DNA of 64,000 nucleotides from Azospirillaceae bacterium (GCA_035645145.1 DASQNC010000074.1:1-64000); one strand, 5' to 3'. Shown: positions 27,702-37,531, counted from the first letter of the stretch. Notes: generated from the letters alone by a model not told the origin. A program made the numbers and translations.

Positions 27702-29582
27702 ATGTCCGAGCGCGAGACCCCGATCGAAACCTTCAAGCGCGCCACGTCGGGCTGCGTCCGCGCCATGTCCGCGAAGCCGGAGATCCAGGTCGGCTTCACC
27801 ACCGAGGCGCCGGGGCTTTCCGGCCCGCGGGTGCGGGTGCCCGTGCCGCCGCGCGACCTGAACCCGCGCGAGGTCGCGCTGGTTCGCGGCGCCGCCGATG
27901 CGGTGGCCCTTCGCCTGCGCCACCACGATCCGGCCCTGCACGCGCAGCGGATGCCCACCGGCGAGACCGCCCGCGCCGCCTTCGAGGCGCTGGAGCAGGT
28001 CCGGTGCGAGGCGCTGGGCGCACGGTCCATGGCCGGCGTCGCGGCCAACCTGGGCGCGGCGTTGGACGAGCGCTACCGCCGCCAGGGCTTCGACCGCGTC
28101 ACCGACCGCGAACAGGCCCCCCTGCCCGAAGTCATGCGCCTGCTGGTGCGCGAGGCGCTGACCGGCGACGCCCCGCCGGAGTCCGCCCGCCCGGCCGTGG
28201 AGATGTGGCGTCCGTGGGTGGAGGCGCGCGTCGGCGGAAAGCTGGGCAACCTCTCGGCACTCCTGGACGACCAGGACGGCTACGCCCGCGCCGTGCGCCG
28301 GCTGCTGCAGGACATGGACCTGGAGGTGGGCGCGGAACCCGAGCCCGACGAGGCGGAGGGCGAGGACGACGAGAACGACAGCGGCGAAAACCAGAACGAA
28401 ACGTCCGACGATCAATCCGGCGGCGGCGAGCAGGACAGCGCGGACGACCAGATGTCCTCGCAGCCGCAGTCGGACGGGGCCGACCAGGACGCCGGTGGCG
28501 AAGGTGTGGAGGAAGTCGAGGGCGAGACCGCCGACGGGGAAGGCGACGAGGAGCCGGGCGCACCCGGCCGGCCGTGGCGGCCCGAATACGACCGCCGCAA
28601 CGACGTCGATCCGAACGCCTACAGGGCCTTCACCACCAAGTTCGACGAGATCGTCGACGCCGACCAACTGTGCGACGCGGACGAGCTGGCGCGGCTGCGC
28701 GTGCTGCTCGACCAGCAGCTCCAGCACCTTCAAGGGGTGATCGCCAAACTGGCCAACCGCCTGCAACGGCGGCTTCTGGCGAAGCAGCAGCGGGCGTGGG
28801 AATTCGACCTGGAGGAAGGCATCCTCGACGCCGCGCGCCTGTCGCGCATCGTGGTCAACCCCGCCCTGCCCCTGTCCTACAAGATCGAGAAGCAGACGGA
28901 TTTCCGGGACACCGTCGTCTCGCTGCTGATCGACAATTCCGGTTCCATGCGCGGCCGGCCGATCACCATCGCCGCCATGAGCGCCGACATCCTGGCCCGC
29001 ACGCTGGAACGCTGCGGCGTGAAGGTGGAGGTCCTGGGCTTCACCACCCGGGCCTGGAAGGGCGGTTCCTCGCGCGAGGAATGGCTGCAGGCGGGCAAGC
29101 CGCCCAATCCCGGCCGGCTGAACGACCTGCGCCACATCGTCTACAAGGGCGCGGACGCCCCGTGGCGCCGGGCGCGCAAGAACCTGGGCCTGATGCTGCG
29201 CGAAGGCATCCTGAAGGAGAACATCGACGGCGAAGCGCTGATGTGGGCCCACAACCGCCTCATCGCGCGGCCGGAGGAACGGCGCATCCTGATGGTCATC
29301 TCCGACGGCGCGCCGGTGGACGACTCCACGCTGTCGGTGAGCTCCGGCAACTACCTGGAACGCCACCTGCGCCAGGTGATCGAGTACATCGAGACCCGCA
29401 GCCCGGTCGAGCTGGTGGCCATCGGCATCGGCCACGACGTCACCCGCTACTACCGCCGCGCCGTCACCATCGTGGACGCCGAGCAGCTGGGCGGCACCAT
29501 GATGGAGAAGCTGGCCGAGCTGTTCGACGAGGAAGGCCGCCGGCCGGGCCGGCCACTCCGGGGCGGGCGCCGCGCGGCCTGA
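27702..29582 (+). CDS. cobT: cobaltochelatase subunit CobT
   Basis: 626 aa. Partner of CobS in the chelatase chaperone ring. The N-terminal CobT domain runs to ~210; residues ~213-290 are a highly acidic, disordered linker rich in Asp, Glu, Gln and Gly; the C-terminal VWA domain has an intact MIDAS motif DNSGSM (Asp411, Ser413, Ser415) and SDGAPVDD. Separation from cobS by two unrelated genes is unusual, since the pair is commonly adjacent. Confidence 0.96.
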   Translation: MSERETPIETFKRATSGCVRAMSAKPEIQVGFTTEAPGLSGPRVRVPVPPRDLNPREVALVRGAADAVALRLRHHDPALHAQRMPTGETARAAFEALEQVRCEALGARSMAGVAANLGAALDERYRRQGFDRVTDREQAPLPEVMRLLVREALTGDAPPESARPAVEMWRPWVEARVGGKLGNLSALLDDQDGYARAVRRLLQDMDLEVGAEPEPDEAEGEDDENDSGENQNETSDDQSGGGEQDSADDQMSSQPQSDGADQDAGGEGVEEVEGETADGEGDEEPGAPGRPWRPEYDRRNDVDPNAYRAFTTKFDEIVDADQLCDADELARLRVLLDQQLQHLQGVIAKLANRLQRRLLAKQQRAWEFDLEEGILDAARLSRIVVNPALPLSYKIEKQTDFRDTVVSLLIDNSGSMRGRPITIAAMSADILARTLERCGVKVEVLGFTTRAWKGGSSREEWLQAGKPPNPGRLNDLRHIVYKGADAPWRRARKNLGLMLREGILKENIDGEALMWAHNRLIARPEERRILMVISDGAPVDDSTLSVSSGNYLERHLRQVIEYIETRSPVELVAIGIGHDVTRYYRRAVTIVDAEQLGGTMMEKLAELFDEEGRRPGRPLRGGRRAA

Positions 29583-29621
29583 GGGCGCCCCCCCCCGACC
29601 GTTGGGATGCCGGGGGCCTTT

Positions 29622-30287
29622 TCAGGGCTGCGCGGTCGCGGTCATGACGCCCAGGTTCAGCCCCGGTGCACTGGACACCGCGATCCGCATCACCCCGTCC
29701 GGTGCCAGGCGGACGCGGTATTGGATCTGGTGGACCTGGGTGCCCGACGCGTTGATCCGGCGGTCGTCGATCGTCTCGACCGGTGTCCGGCAGCAGGAAA
29801 CGAACGAATCGAGCAGGTTGCGCATGTGCTTGTGGACCCGTTCGCCGTCCACGTCGGACACGCGCACGCTGCACGCGTTGCTGGCGGTCAGTTCCAGCAG
29901 GACCGGCGCCGTCCCGGGCGGCACGGTAACCCACCAGGCGCGCCCGCCGGACCGGCCGTTCTGCAACGCCCGCACATCGTTTTCGGGAATGGGACGGGCC
30001 CGGGCGCCCAGCTCCGCCGCATAGGCTTCGGTCTTCGCACGCTGGCCCATGGCCTCCAGGCATCCGAAGGTGAACAGCTCGACGGCGCTGGAGACCAGCT
30101 CCTCCTTCTGCTCGGGCGTGGCCGCCGGCGGCGGGGCCGGGGCATCCTGCTGCTGAAGCTGCCGCTGGAGGCGTTCGACCCGGCTCTGGGCCTGCGCGCC
30201 CAGCGGGACGCAGAGGGCGACGAGCGCGGCGGCCAGGGTGGCTCCCAACGGGAAGTTGGTGATCGTGGCGGGCAGGGCCAACCTCAT
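29622..30287 (-). CDS. periplasmic protein of unknown function
   Basis: 221 aa. A signal peptide ends at GAQAQS (about residue 33). A Gln-rich stretch (ERLQRQLQQQDAP) and a Pro/Ala linker follow; then a conserved-looking domain with ELFTFGCLEAMG, LTASNACSVRV and SFVSCCRTP, four or more Cys that could form disulphides. No family recognised. Convergent with cobT (39 bp) and divergent from the small gene at 30488. Confidence 0.7.
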   Translation of the reverse strand: MRLALPATITNFPLGATLAAALVALCVPLGAQAQSRVERLQRQLQQQDAPAPPPAATPEQKEELVSSAVELFTFGCLEAMGQRAKTEAYAAELGARARPIPENDVRALQNGRSGGRAWWVTVPPGTAPVLLELTASNACSVRVSDVDGERVHKHMRNLLDSFVSCCRTPVETIDDRRINASGTQVHQIQYRVRLAPDGVMRIAVSSAPGLNLGVMTATAQP

Positions 30288-30487
30288 GCTCACGGCTCCG
30301 GCAGTCCTTCGGCCGTTCCGATGATCGGGGGCCTCGCGCCTGTGTCGCCGGGAAATTCGGCGCGGGCAAGGCAAAGCGTCGCTCCGGTGGCGTGCGGGCG
30401 GGTGCGGAACCGGCCCGGAACCCTCGCGTTTGCGCCGCCGTTCCCCCGCCATCCCATGGATCGGGTCCCAGGACGTTGGAGGGGAAA

Positions 30488-30772
30488 ATGGACACGCATG
30501 CCCGCGGCTCGCATGCCGAAAAGACCACCGACCACGACACCATCCGCCGCTGGGCGGAAAGCCGCGGCGGGCGCCCGGCATCGGTGCGGGGCAGTCACGG
30601 CGACGACGACGGCGGCATCCTGCGCATCGACTTCGGCGACCCGGACCCCAACCTGGACGAGATCAGTTGGGAGCAGTTCTTCAAAACCTTCGAGGAGCGC
30701 CAGCTCGCCTTCCTGTACCAGGACGAGATCGACGGGAAGAAGAGCCGCTTCTTCAAGCTGGTCCGGCGCTGA
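30488..30772 (+). CDS. conserved small protein, often mislabelled 1,4-alpha-glucan branching enzyme
   Basis: 94 aa, soluble. The patterns TIRRWAESRGGRPASV, ILRIDFGD, EISWEQFFKTFEERQLAFLYQ and SRFFKLV recur in a widespread short family that databases sometimes call branching enzyme or hypothetical; it has none of the catalytic barrel of that enzyme. Function unknown. ATG at 30488 follows TTGGAGGGGAAA. Confidence 0.75.
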   Translation: MDTHARGSHAEKTTDHDTIRRWAESRGGRPASVRGSHGDDDGGILRIDFGDPDPNLDEISWEQFFKTFEERQLAFLYQDEIDGKKSRFFKLVRR

Positions 30773-30811
30773 CAGGCAAGCGGCCCTGCCGGGCGGCGGG
30801 GCCGGGCAACG

Positions 30812-32062
30812 TCAGATGCCGACTTCGCCGAGCGCGTCGGCCAGCCCCTCGCCCGAACGGGGACCGGGACGGGCATCCGGCATGACCTGCCACAGCGTCG
30901 CCACGCCGTCGATCCGCATGCCCTGGCAGTATTTACGCAGCACCTCGACGTAAAACCAGACGGTGCCGAGGAACTGCACCAGCACCAGCCACAACACGGC
31001 CCCGACGAGCACGCCGAGGGACGCGTCGGGGCCGATATCCCCCTCCGCATAGCCCACGACCGTCCAATAGACGGCGGACACCAGGGCGATGAAGCCGCCG
31101 ACCAGCAGCACCGTGTAGCCCACGGCCACCCCGATGAAGGACCGGAGCCGGACATTGCAGGCGACGCTTGCGCCGGCAATCCGCAGCCCGTCGAAGGTGT
31201 TCCGGAAAACGGCGATCTGGTAGCGCAACATCAGGATGTAGGCGAGGACGCCGAGGATCACCGGCAGGATGATGAGTCCGGCGCTGCCGGACACGGCCCC
31301 CTCCGGATCCAGGTCGCCGAGCGGGTCGACCTGGATGGACATGATCCCGATGTAAGCGGCCACGGCCGCCAAGCCGGCGCCCCAGCTCGCCAGGAACGGG
31401 CCGTAGAGCCCCCGCGCATTGGCCCCGCAGACGAAGGGTTCCGTTCCATAGCGGGTGGCATTCATCAGGTACCGGTTGACCGTCATGTCCACATGGGGTT
31501 TGGCCAGACCGAAGGTGATGGCAACCAGCAGCCCCCACTTCACCCGGAACCAGGCATAGCGCAGGGCGCTTCCGTCCTGGCCGAAGGCAACGCCCGCCCA
31601 CGCGGTGCGGGTGAGCAGGTAGCGCCGGGCCGTGAAACCGGCAACGAACGCCAGCAGGATCATGAGCAGATAAAGGGACAGCTGGTATCCGAACGCGACG
31701 GCCGGGTGGAACGCCTGGAACACGTAGTTGCCCAGCGCCAAGGCTCCGAACAGCGGGACCAGGACCACCAGTACCCGCAGGAATCCCTTGAACAGCTCGC
31801 CGCCCCGACCGGTGTAGGCAAGGGGTTCGCCGTCGATACTGACCGCCCCCCAGAGCATCCGGCGCAGGCTGGTCCGCGCCCAGAACCGGTAGGTGCCGAG
31901 CGTCAACGCCGTCAGCAACGCGTTCTTGACCAGCAGCAGGATCAACGCGGAACGGCGGATCCGGAACCCCACGGGCGTTCCCGGACCGGAAGGGTCGGAA
32001 CCAACGGCACCGGGTCCACCCAGGAGTTCGCCGCCATGGCCTTCAGCGTGGGCCCCGGTCAT
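30812..32062 (-). CDS. DUF898 (YjgN-like) membrane protein
   Basis: 416 aa. After a Gly-rich, disordered N-terminus of ~30 residues, eight to nine hydrophobic segments follow. LLLVKNALLTALTLGTYRFWARTSLRR is split here as two pieces: a helix, then the LGTYRFWART motif near residue 65, the hallmark of DUF898 proteins. RYLLTRTAWAGVAF and FGLAKPHVDMTVNRYLM are further conserved pieces. Function unknown; the family is often encoded beside an M48 protease, which is exactly the case here (145 bp upstream, same strand). Confidence 0.85.
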   Translation of the reverse strand: MTGAHAEGHGGELLGGPGAVGSDPSGPGTPVGFRIRRSALILLLVKNALLTALTLGTYRFWARTSLRRMLWGAVSIDGEPLAYTGRGGELFKGFLRVLVVLVPLFGALALGNYVFQAFHPAVAFGYQLSLYLLMILLAFVAGFTARRYLLTRTAWAGVAFGQDGSALRYAWFRVKWGLLVAITFGLAKPHVDMTVNRYLMNATRYGTEPFVCGANARGLYGPFLASWGAGLAAVAAYIGIMSIQVDPLGDLDPEGAVSGSAGLIILPVILGVLAYILMLRYQIAVFRNTFDGLRIAGASVACNVRLRSFIGVAVGYTVLLVGGFIALVSAVYWTVVGYAEGDIGPDASLGVLVGAVLWLVLVQFLGTVWFYVEVLRKYCQGMRIDGVATLWQVMPDARPGPRSGEGLADALGEVGI

Positions 32063-32206
32063 GTTCACCCCAATCGATACAAGTCCCTCGGGATTACCAC
32101 AACCGGTTGGTGCAGGATACGGCAATCCTGCCGTCCACCCCCCAGCCGCGCCTTGCAAAAAGCCCCATGCGCACCGATGGCCGGTCCACCGGCCACCGGG
32201 CATGCG

Positions 32207-33334
32207 TCACGGTGGGGGTCCGCACATGGACCCGAGCGCGCGCCACTCCGCCGGCGTCAGACCCGGCTCGTTCCGTCCGGGGTCGTCCATCGCCCGGATG
32301 GCGGCGGTACGGTCCGCCGTCGCCGGGTGCGTGGACAGCCAATTGGACAGCGCGGCCTCCCATCCCGACGTTTCGTCCCGCTCCCTTTCCGCCAGCCGCT
32401 CGAACAGGCGGGCAAGGGGCTCCAAAGGGATGCCGGCCGCTTTCAACGCGTCGACCGCGTACCTGTCGGCCTTGCGCTCCTGGGTTTGGCTGTAGTCCGC
32501 CTCCACAAGCGCGCCCATCATGCTGGTCACGGCCCCGAACCCGAAGTCGCCGAACACAACCCCGAGCACCGCCCCGGTCAGAACCGAACGCATCATGCCG
32601 GCCAGGGCATGCCATTCCGCGATGTGCCCGATCTCATGCGCCATGACGCCGGCCAGCGCCGCCGGCTCGCCCGCGAAGGCGATCAGGCCCGAGGTGACCA
32701 CGACCCGGCCGCCCGGGAGCGCAAAGGCGTTGACCAGGGGCGACGACACCACGGTGATGCGCACGGGATCCGTCCCCGGCGGCGACAACCGGGCCGCCAA
32801 CCCCTCGATGGCGGCCTGCCCGTCGGAGGACCGGCAGCGCAGCGCGTCGGCATCCCCCCTCTTCTGCAACGTCGCCAGCACGCCGACCACCGCCTGCTCG
32901 GATTGGTCGCCGATGCGCCGCTCCAACGCCACCGGCACCATCCGCGCCAGGGATTCCGACGTGGCCGGCAACAGGAACACCGCGATCATCAGGACGGCGA
33001 CGGCGCCGGCAACGACCATCCCGGCACCCCGCAGCCATCCGTGCGGCCGGCGCGGCCTTCGGACGGCCGAAGGGAAGGCGGCCAGCAGATTGCGCAGCGT
33101 CCGCTCGTCCTCAACCACGATGGCGACGTCACCGGACTCCATCACACTGAAGCGGCCACCCCCGTCCGGCTGCGGCCCCGGCACGCTGCGCACGTCGCGC
33201 CCCGGCCACTCCGCCAGTGTCCGCCCGTCCTCCCGCACCAGACGCAGGACCCGGCCATGGCGGGCCAGCCGCACCGGCAGATGCCGGCCGCCCACGGCGT
33301 CGTGGTAGTCCGCCGCTCCAAGGATTTCGTCCAT
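32207..33334 (-). CDS. M48 family metallopeptidase with membrane anchor
   Basis: 375 aa. Residues 1-80 form an accessory domain like that found before the anchor in DUF898-linked proteases; residues 104-123 are a single transmembrane helix; the protease domain carries HEIGH (His233, Glu234, His237), a third ligand in QERKADRYA and the tail STHPATADRTAAI. It is the second M48 enzyme in the window and differs from the lipoprotein one in architecture. It likely forms a functional unit with the DUF898 protein downstream. Confidence 0.87.
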   Translation of the reverse strand: MDEILGAADYHDAVGGRHLPVRLARHGRVLRLVREDGRTLAEWPGRDVRSVPGPQPDGGGRFSVMESGDVAIVVEDERTLRNLLAAFPSAVRRPRRPHGWLRGAGMVVAGAVAVLMIAVFLLPATSESLARMVPVALERRIGDQSEQAVVGVLATLQKRGDADALRCRSSDGQAAIEGLAARLSPPGTDPVRITVVSSPLVNAFALPGGRVVVTSGLIAFAGEPAALAGVMAHEIGHIAEWHALAGMMRSVLTGAVLGVVFGDFGFGAVTSMMGALVEADYSQTQERKADRYAVDALKAAGIPLEPLARLFERLAERERDETSGWEAALSNWLSTHPATADRTAAIRAMDDPGRNEPGLTPAEWRALGSMCGPPP

Positions 33335-33440
33335 CCCCCGCCTACCCGATCCTGCGCGCGCCCAACCGGATCCCGCCGGTGTCGCCACCTCTATGTGCAT
33401 TCCCAAGCCGCCGCGCAACCGGTCCCGTCTCCGCGCGCGA

Positions 33441-33457
33441 ATGCGAACGATTTGCAA
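33441..33457. promoter_or_regulatory. Fur-like operator 1 upstream of the iron-binding protein gene
   Basis: ATGCGAACGATTTGCAA, 108 bp before the start codon. It agrees in 15 of 17 positions with the site at 36485-36501 in front of the iron permease gene. The inner part GATTTGCAAATC (33449-33460) is a perfect 12-bp palindrome. TTGACA at 33464-33469, just downstream, could be a -35 element. Confidence 0.5.
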
Positions 33458-33505
33458 ATCCGGTTGACAACACCACCGGCTTCACGGACTTTCCCCCGGC
33501 CCTCG

Positions 33506-33520
33506 TGAGAATGGTTCTCA
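33506..33520. promoter_or_regulatory. Fur box upstream of the iron-binding protein gene
   Basis: TGAGAATGGTTCTCA fits the 7-1-7 Fur dyad with a single mismatch and overlaps a second dyad (GAATG, five bases, CATTC). It ends 28 bp before the ATG at 33549, a place where a bound repressor would block transcription. Confidence 0.7.
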
Positions 33521-33548
33521 TTCACAAGACGATCGGAGAGGTTTGAAG

Positions 33549-34598
33549 ATGTCGTTCCGGTTCGCGAAGGTCGCCGCGGCGGCCGTCCTCGCAACGGTGG
33601 TCGGCGGCCCGTTGGGCGCCATCCATGCATCGGCGCAGCAGGGCCAGCAGGTGGTGAACCTCTACACCGCCCGGCACTACGACAGCGACGCCAAGCTGTA
33701 CGAAGCGTTCACCAAGCAGACCGGCATCAAGGTCAACGTGGTCGAGGGCGATGCCAGCCAGCTGATCGAGCGGCTGAAGGCCGAGGGTCGCAACAGCCCC
33801 GCCGACGTGCTGATGACGGTGGATGCCGGCCGCCTGTGGCGCGCCGAGGAAGCCAACGTCCTGCAACCGATCAAGTCCGAGGTCCTGGAAAAGGCGGTCC
33901 CGGCCCATCTGCGCGACGAGCAGGGCCGTTGGTTCGGCCTGAGCCAGCGCGCCCGCGTCCTGGTCTACGCCAAGGATCGGGTGAAGCCGGAACAGCTGTC
34001 CACCTACGAGGACCTGGCCGACCCGAAGTGGAAGGGCCGGATCCTCGTCCGCAGCTCCAGCAACGTCTACAACCAGTCCCTCGCGGGCGCGCTGCTGACC
34101 GCGCATGGGGAAGCCGACGTCGAAAAGTGGGCCCGCGGCATCGCCGGGAACCTGGCCCGCGCCCCGCAGGGCGGCGACACCGACCAGATCAAGGCGGTTG
34201 CGGCCGGCGAAGGTGACGTCGCCATCTCCAACCACTACTACCTCGCCCGCCTGATGGACTCCGGCAAGCCCGAGGACAAGGCCGTCGCGGCGAAGGTGGC
34301 GGTGTTCTTCCCCAACCAGGGCGACCGCGGCACCCACATGAACATCTCCGGCGCCGGCGTCACCGCCCACGCGCCGAACAAGCAGAACGCGATCCGCTTC
34401 CTGGAATTCCTGGTGGGCTCCGAGGCGCAGGCGATCTTCGCGCTGGGCAACTACGAATTCCCGGTCGTGGCCGGCGCGGCCGTCCACCCCGTGGTCGGCG
34501 AGTGGGGCAACTTCAAACAGGACCGGACCTCGGCCGCCCAGTTCGGCCGTAACAACCAGAAGGCCCTGATGATCATGGACCGTGCGGGCTGGCGCTGA
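33549..34598 (+). CDS. fbpA: ferric iron ABC transporter, periplasmic binding protein
   Basis: 349 aa; ATG at 33549 after GGAGAGG. Signal peptide to about residue 29 (HASA-QQ). The mature start VVNLYTARHYDSD is typical of the FutA/FbpA transferrin-like Fe3+ binders, and the iron-ligating tyrosine pair is present in SNHYYLARL (Tyr230, Tyr231). It binds Fe3+ in the periplasm and delivers it to the permease encoded convergently at 34681. Two Fur-like operators upstream indicate repression by iron. Confidence 0.93.
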   Translation: MSFRFAKVAAAAVLATVVGGPLGAIHASAQQGQQVVNLYTARHYDSDAKLYEAFTKQTGIKVNVVEGDASQLIERLKAEGRNSPADVLMTVDAGRLWRAEEANVLQPIKSEVLEKAVPAHLRDEQGRWFGLSQRARVLVYAKDRVKPEQLSTYEDLADPKWKGRILVRSSSNVYNQSLAGALLTAHGEADVEKWARGIAGNLARAPQGGDTDQIKAVAAGEGDVAISNHYYLARLMDSGKPEDKAVAAKVAVFFPNQGDRGTHMNISGAGVTAHAPNKQNAIRFLEFLVGSEAQAIFALGNYEFPVVAGAAVHPVVGEWGNFKQDRTSAAQFGRNNQKALMIMDRAGWR

Positions 34599-34629
34599 AG
34601 ACGCCCCCTGCGACACGGGTTCCAAGTGG

Positions 34630-34664
34630 AAGGGCGCGCCGCAAGGCGCGCCCTTTTCCGTTTG
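34630..34664. terminator. intrinsic terminator after the iron-binding protein gene
   Basis: An 11-bp stem (AAGGGCGCGCC, loop GCAA, complement to 34655) followed by TTTTCCGTTT on the plus strand. It lies between two convergent genes and could serve both. Confidence 0.8.
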
Positions 34665-34680
34665 CGTCCGTGTCCGGACC

Positions 34681-36414
34681 TCAGTCCACCGGCCCGCCGG
34701 GGCGGCTCCGGGCGATGGCGCGGGACAGCAGGACGACCGGGATGATCCCCACCGCGACGATCGCCAGCGCCGGGGTCGCCGCCTCGGCCAGCCGCTCGTC
34801 CGAGGCCAGGCGGTAGACCCGGACCGCCAGCGTCTCGAAATTGAACGGCCGGATGATCATGGTCGCCGGCAGCTCCTTGAGCACGTCCACGAAGACCAGC
34901 AGTGCCGCCGTGAACAGGCTGGACAGCATCAGCGGCCCGTGGATGCGGGCCATGGCCTGGCCCGGCGACCGGCCGAACACGTGCGCCGCCCGGTCGATGC
35001 TGGGCGAGATCTTGCCAAGGCTGGCCTCGACCGTGTTGTACGAAACCGCCAGGAACCGGACGAGATAGGCGAACAGGACCGCCGCGACCGTGCCGGTCAG
35101 CAGCAGGCCCGTGGATACGCCCAGGGTCGCGCGGGCCCAGCCGTCCACCGCGTTGTCGATCCACGCGAAGGGCAACAGCACGCCGACGGCGATCACCGCA
35201 CCGGGAATGGCGTATCCCATGCCGGCCACGCGCACGGCGGCCCCGACCAGCGGCGTGGGCCGCAACCGCCGGCCATAGGCCAGCAGCAGGGCCACCGCCA
35301 CCGCCACCCCGGCCGCCATCGCGCCCAAGGCGAAGCTGTGCCATGCCAACTCCGCGAACAACGCCCCGAACAGCCGGTCGCCCTCCCGCCAGGCCAGCCG
35401 GGCCAGGATGCCCACCGGCAGAAGGAACCCCAGCACCAGCGGTAGAAGACAGGCCACGAGTGCCACGGCCGCCCGCCCGCCGCGGAGCGGATAGCGTGGC
35501 AGCGTCCGGTAGCGTCCGGTCGTGTGGTGGAACCGCGCCTGCCCGCGGGTCGCCCGTTCCAGCACCAGCACGACGAGGACGAACAGCATCAACGATGCCG
35601 CCAATTGCGCGGCGGCCGTGGGGCTGCCCATCCCGAACCAGGTGCGGTAGATGCCGGTCGTGAAGGTATCGACGGCGAAGTACTGGACCGTGCCGAACTC
35701 GGCCAGCGTCTCCATCGTCACCAGGGCCAGCCCGGCGACCACCGCCGGCCGCGCCAGCGGCAGCGCCACCCGCGCGAAGGTGCTCCACGGCCCGCGGCCC
35801 AGCGTCCGGCTGACCTCCAGCACGCACACCGACTGCTCCAGGAACGCCGCGCGGGCCAGCAGGTAGACGTAGGGGTACAGGACCAGGGTCAGCATCGCCA
35901 CCGCCCCGCCCATGGACCGGATTTCCGGGAACCAGTAATCCCGCCGGCTCCACCCCGTCGCCGCACGGATCCAGCTTTGCAGCGGGCCCGGGAACTGCAG
36001 CAGGTCGGTGTAGGCGTAGGCCATCACATAGGCCGGGACCGCCATGGGCAGCAGCAACGCCCATTCCATGGCCCGGCGTCCGGGAAACCGGCACATGGTC
36101 ACCAGCCACGCGGTGCCCACGCCGACCACGAAGGTGCCGAGCCCGACCCCCAGCGCCAGGACGGCCGTGTTCACGACGTAGCGGGACAGCACGGTCGCGG
36201 CCAGATGCGCCCATACGCCGTCCGACGAGCGCAGGACGTTGCTGCCCACCACCAGCACCGGCAGGGCGACCAGCGCGGCCACGACCAGGACCGCCACCGT
36301 CAACGGGTCCGGCAGCGGCACACCCCGCAGGCGGGATGCGGACGGCCCAGGGGACGAGGCGGCGGACGGGGCGGCGGACGGGGCGGAGGCCGGCGCGTCG
36401 GCCTGGACAGTCAT
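34681..36414 (-). CDS. fbpB: ferric iron ABC transporter, fused permease
   Basis: 577 aa from the ATG at 36414 (AAGG upstream), about 12 transmembrane helices: two fused copies of the BPD_transp_1 domain. Signature loops are EVSRTLGRGPWSTFARVALPL-like (first half, about residue 205) and HVFGRSPGQAMARIHGPLM (second half). The N-terminus is a low-complexity Ala/Pro/Ser tail coded partly by two copies of a 12-bp repeat (36359-36382). It would pair with the binding protein encoded convergently. No ATPase (fbpC) gene is in the window. Confidence 0.93.
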   Translation of the reverse strand: MTVQADAPASAPSAAPSAASSPGPSASRLRGVPLPDPLTVAVLVVAALVALPVLVVGSNVLRSSDGVWAHLAATVLSRYVVNTAVLALGVGLGTFVVGVGTAWLVTMCRFPGRRAMEWALLLPMAVPAYVMAYAYTDLLQFPGPLQSWIRAATGWSRRDYWFPEIRSMGGAVAMLTLVLYPYVYLLARAAFLEQSVCVLEVSRTLGRGPWSTFARVALPLARPAVVAGLALVTMETLAEFGTVQYFAVDTFTTGIYRTWFGMGSPTAAAQLAASLMLFVLVVLVLERATRGQARFHHTTGRYRTLPRYPLRGGRAAVALVACLLPLVLGFLLPVGILARLAWREGDRLFGALFAELAWHSFALGAMAAGVAVAVALLLAYGRRLRPTPLVGAAVRVAGMGYAIPGAVIAVGVLLPFAWIDNAVDGWARATLGVSTGLLLTGTVAAVLFAYLVRFLAVSYNTVEASLGKISPSIDRAAHVFGRSPGQAMARIHGPLMLSSLFTAALLVFVDVLKELPATMIIRPFNFETLAVRVYRLASDERLAEAATPALAIVAVGIIPVVLLSRAIARSRPGGPVD

Positions 36415-36484
36415 TGCCGGACCTTGAGCATTGGCCGAACACCGGAAACGGGGGCGAGGAACGGAGGTCCGGAACTTGGCACCC

Positions 36485-36501
36485 ATGCGAATGAGTTGCA
36501 A
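36485..36501. promoter_or_regulatory. Fur-like operator upstream of the iron permease gene
   Basis: ATGCGAATGAGTTGCAA, 71 bp before the ATG at 36414, nearly the same as the site at 33441-33457 and in the same orientation on the plus strand. It could also influence the divergent methyltransferase gene at 36594. Confidence 0.5.
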
Positions 36502-36593
36502 GTGCATGGCCCTGCCCCGATGCGAACGCGACCGACGGGCCACTCTCGTCTACGTTGCCGCGAACGAGACGCCGATGCCGCGGAGGACGCCCC

Positions 36594-37358
36594 GTGACGA
36601 TCGACTTCGGGCGCACAGCCCAGGATTACGCCCGCCACCGCGCCGGTTTCCCGGACGAGCTGTTCGTACGGCTGGAACGGTTCGACATCGGGCACCGGGG
36701 CCAGCGCATCCTGGATCTCGGGACCGGCACCGGTACGCTGGCGCGTGGCTTCGCCCGGCGGGGCGCCCTCGTGACCGGACTGGACCGGGCCGAGACGCTG
36801 ATGGCCGAGGCGCGCCGCCTGGACGCCGCGGCCGGCGTGACGATCGATTACCGCACCGGCATGGCCGAGGACACCGGCCTGCCCGCCGGATCGTTCGACG
36901 TCGTGGCGGCGGGCCAATGCTGGCACTGGTTCGACCGGCCCAAGGCGGCGGAGGAATGCCGGCGCCTGCTGGTGGCGAATGGGCGCCTTGTCGTTTGCCA
37001 CTTCGACTGGGTGCCGCTGCCGGGCAACCTGGTCGCCGCGACCGAGGCGCTGATCCTGAAGCACAACCCGTCCTGGTCCATGGGCGGCGGCACGGGCCTC
37101 TACCCCGCGTGGCTGGCCGATGCCGCGATGGCCGGATTCCGGAACATCGAGACCTTTTCCTTCGACATGGACGTGCCCTACACGCCCGAATCCTGGCGCG
37201 GCCGCATCCGCGCCTCGGCCGGGGTCGCCGCGAGCCTGCCGGCGGACGCGGTCGAACGGTTCGACCGGGAGCATGCCGACCTTCTGGCCGGCACCTTCCC
37301 GGGCGACGTGCTGCCCGTCCCGCACCGCTGCTGGGCCATGGTGGCGACCGCCCCCTGA
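36594..37358 (+). CDS. class I SAM-dependent methyltransferase
   Basis: 254 aa from a GTG at 36594, chosen because GCGGAGG lies eight bases upstream and the conserved start DFGRTAQDYARHRAGFP follows directly. Motif I is ILDLGTGTGTLARGF (residues 39-53); a later GQCWHWFDRPKAAEECRRLL is typical of the Methyltransf_11 group. Substrate unknown. It lies alone, divergent from the iron permease gene. Confidence 0.87.
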   Translation: MTIDFGRTAQDYARHRAGFPDELFVRLERFDIGHRGQRILDLGTGTGTLARGFARRGALVTGLDRAETLMAEARRLDAAAGVTIDYRTGMAEDTGLPAGSFDVVAAGQCWHWFDRPKAAEECRRLLVANGRLVVCHFDWVPLPGNLVAATEALILKHNPSWSMGGGTGLYPAWLADAAMAGFRNIETFSFDMDVPYTPESWRGRIRASAGVAASLPADAVERFDREHADLLAGTFPGDVLPVPHRCWAMVATAP

Positions 37359-37531
37359 ATCCCGTGCCGCCCCCCTGACAGGCGGGCCACCCGACATGAT
37401 CGCGCCACAGTTGCCGTGACAATCCGGGTCCGGCGCCGTGCGGGGATGCGCGGGCGCGCGGCCTGCGCTAGGTTCCGCGCCGCACGCCGTCCCGCCCCGT
37501 CGTCGCCCTATCCGGTTTTCCAAGACGCGAC

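Noticed and set aside
36359-36382. 12-bp tandem repeat as a regulatory element
   Set aside because: It is in frame inside the permease gene and merely codes for repeated Ala/Pro/Ser in its low-complexity tail.
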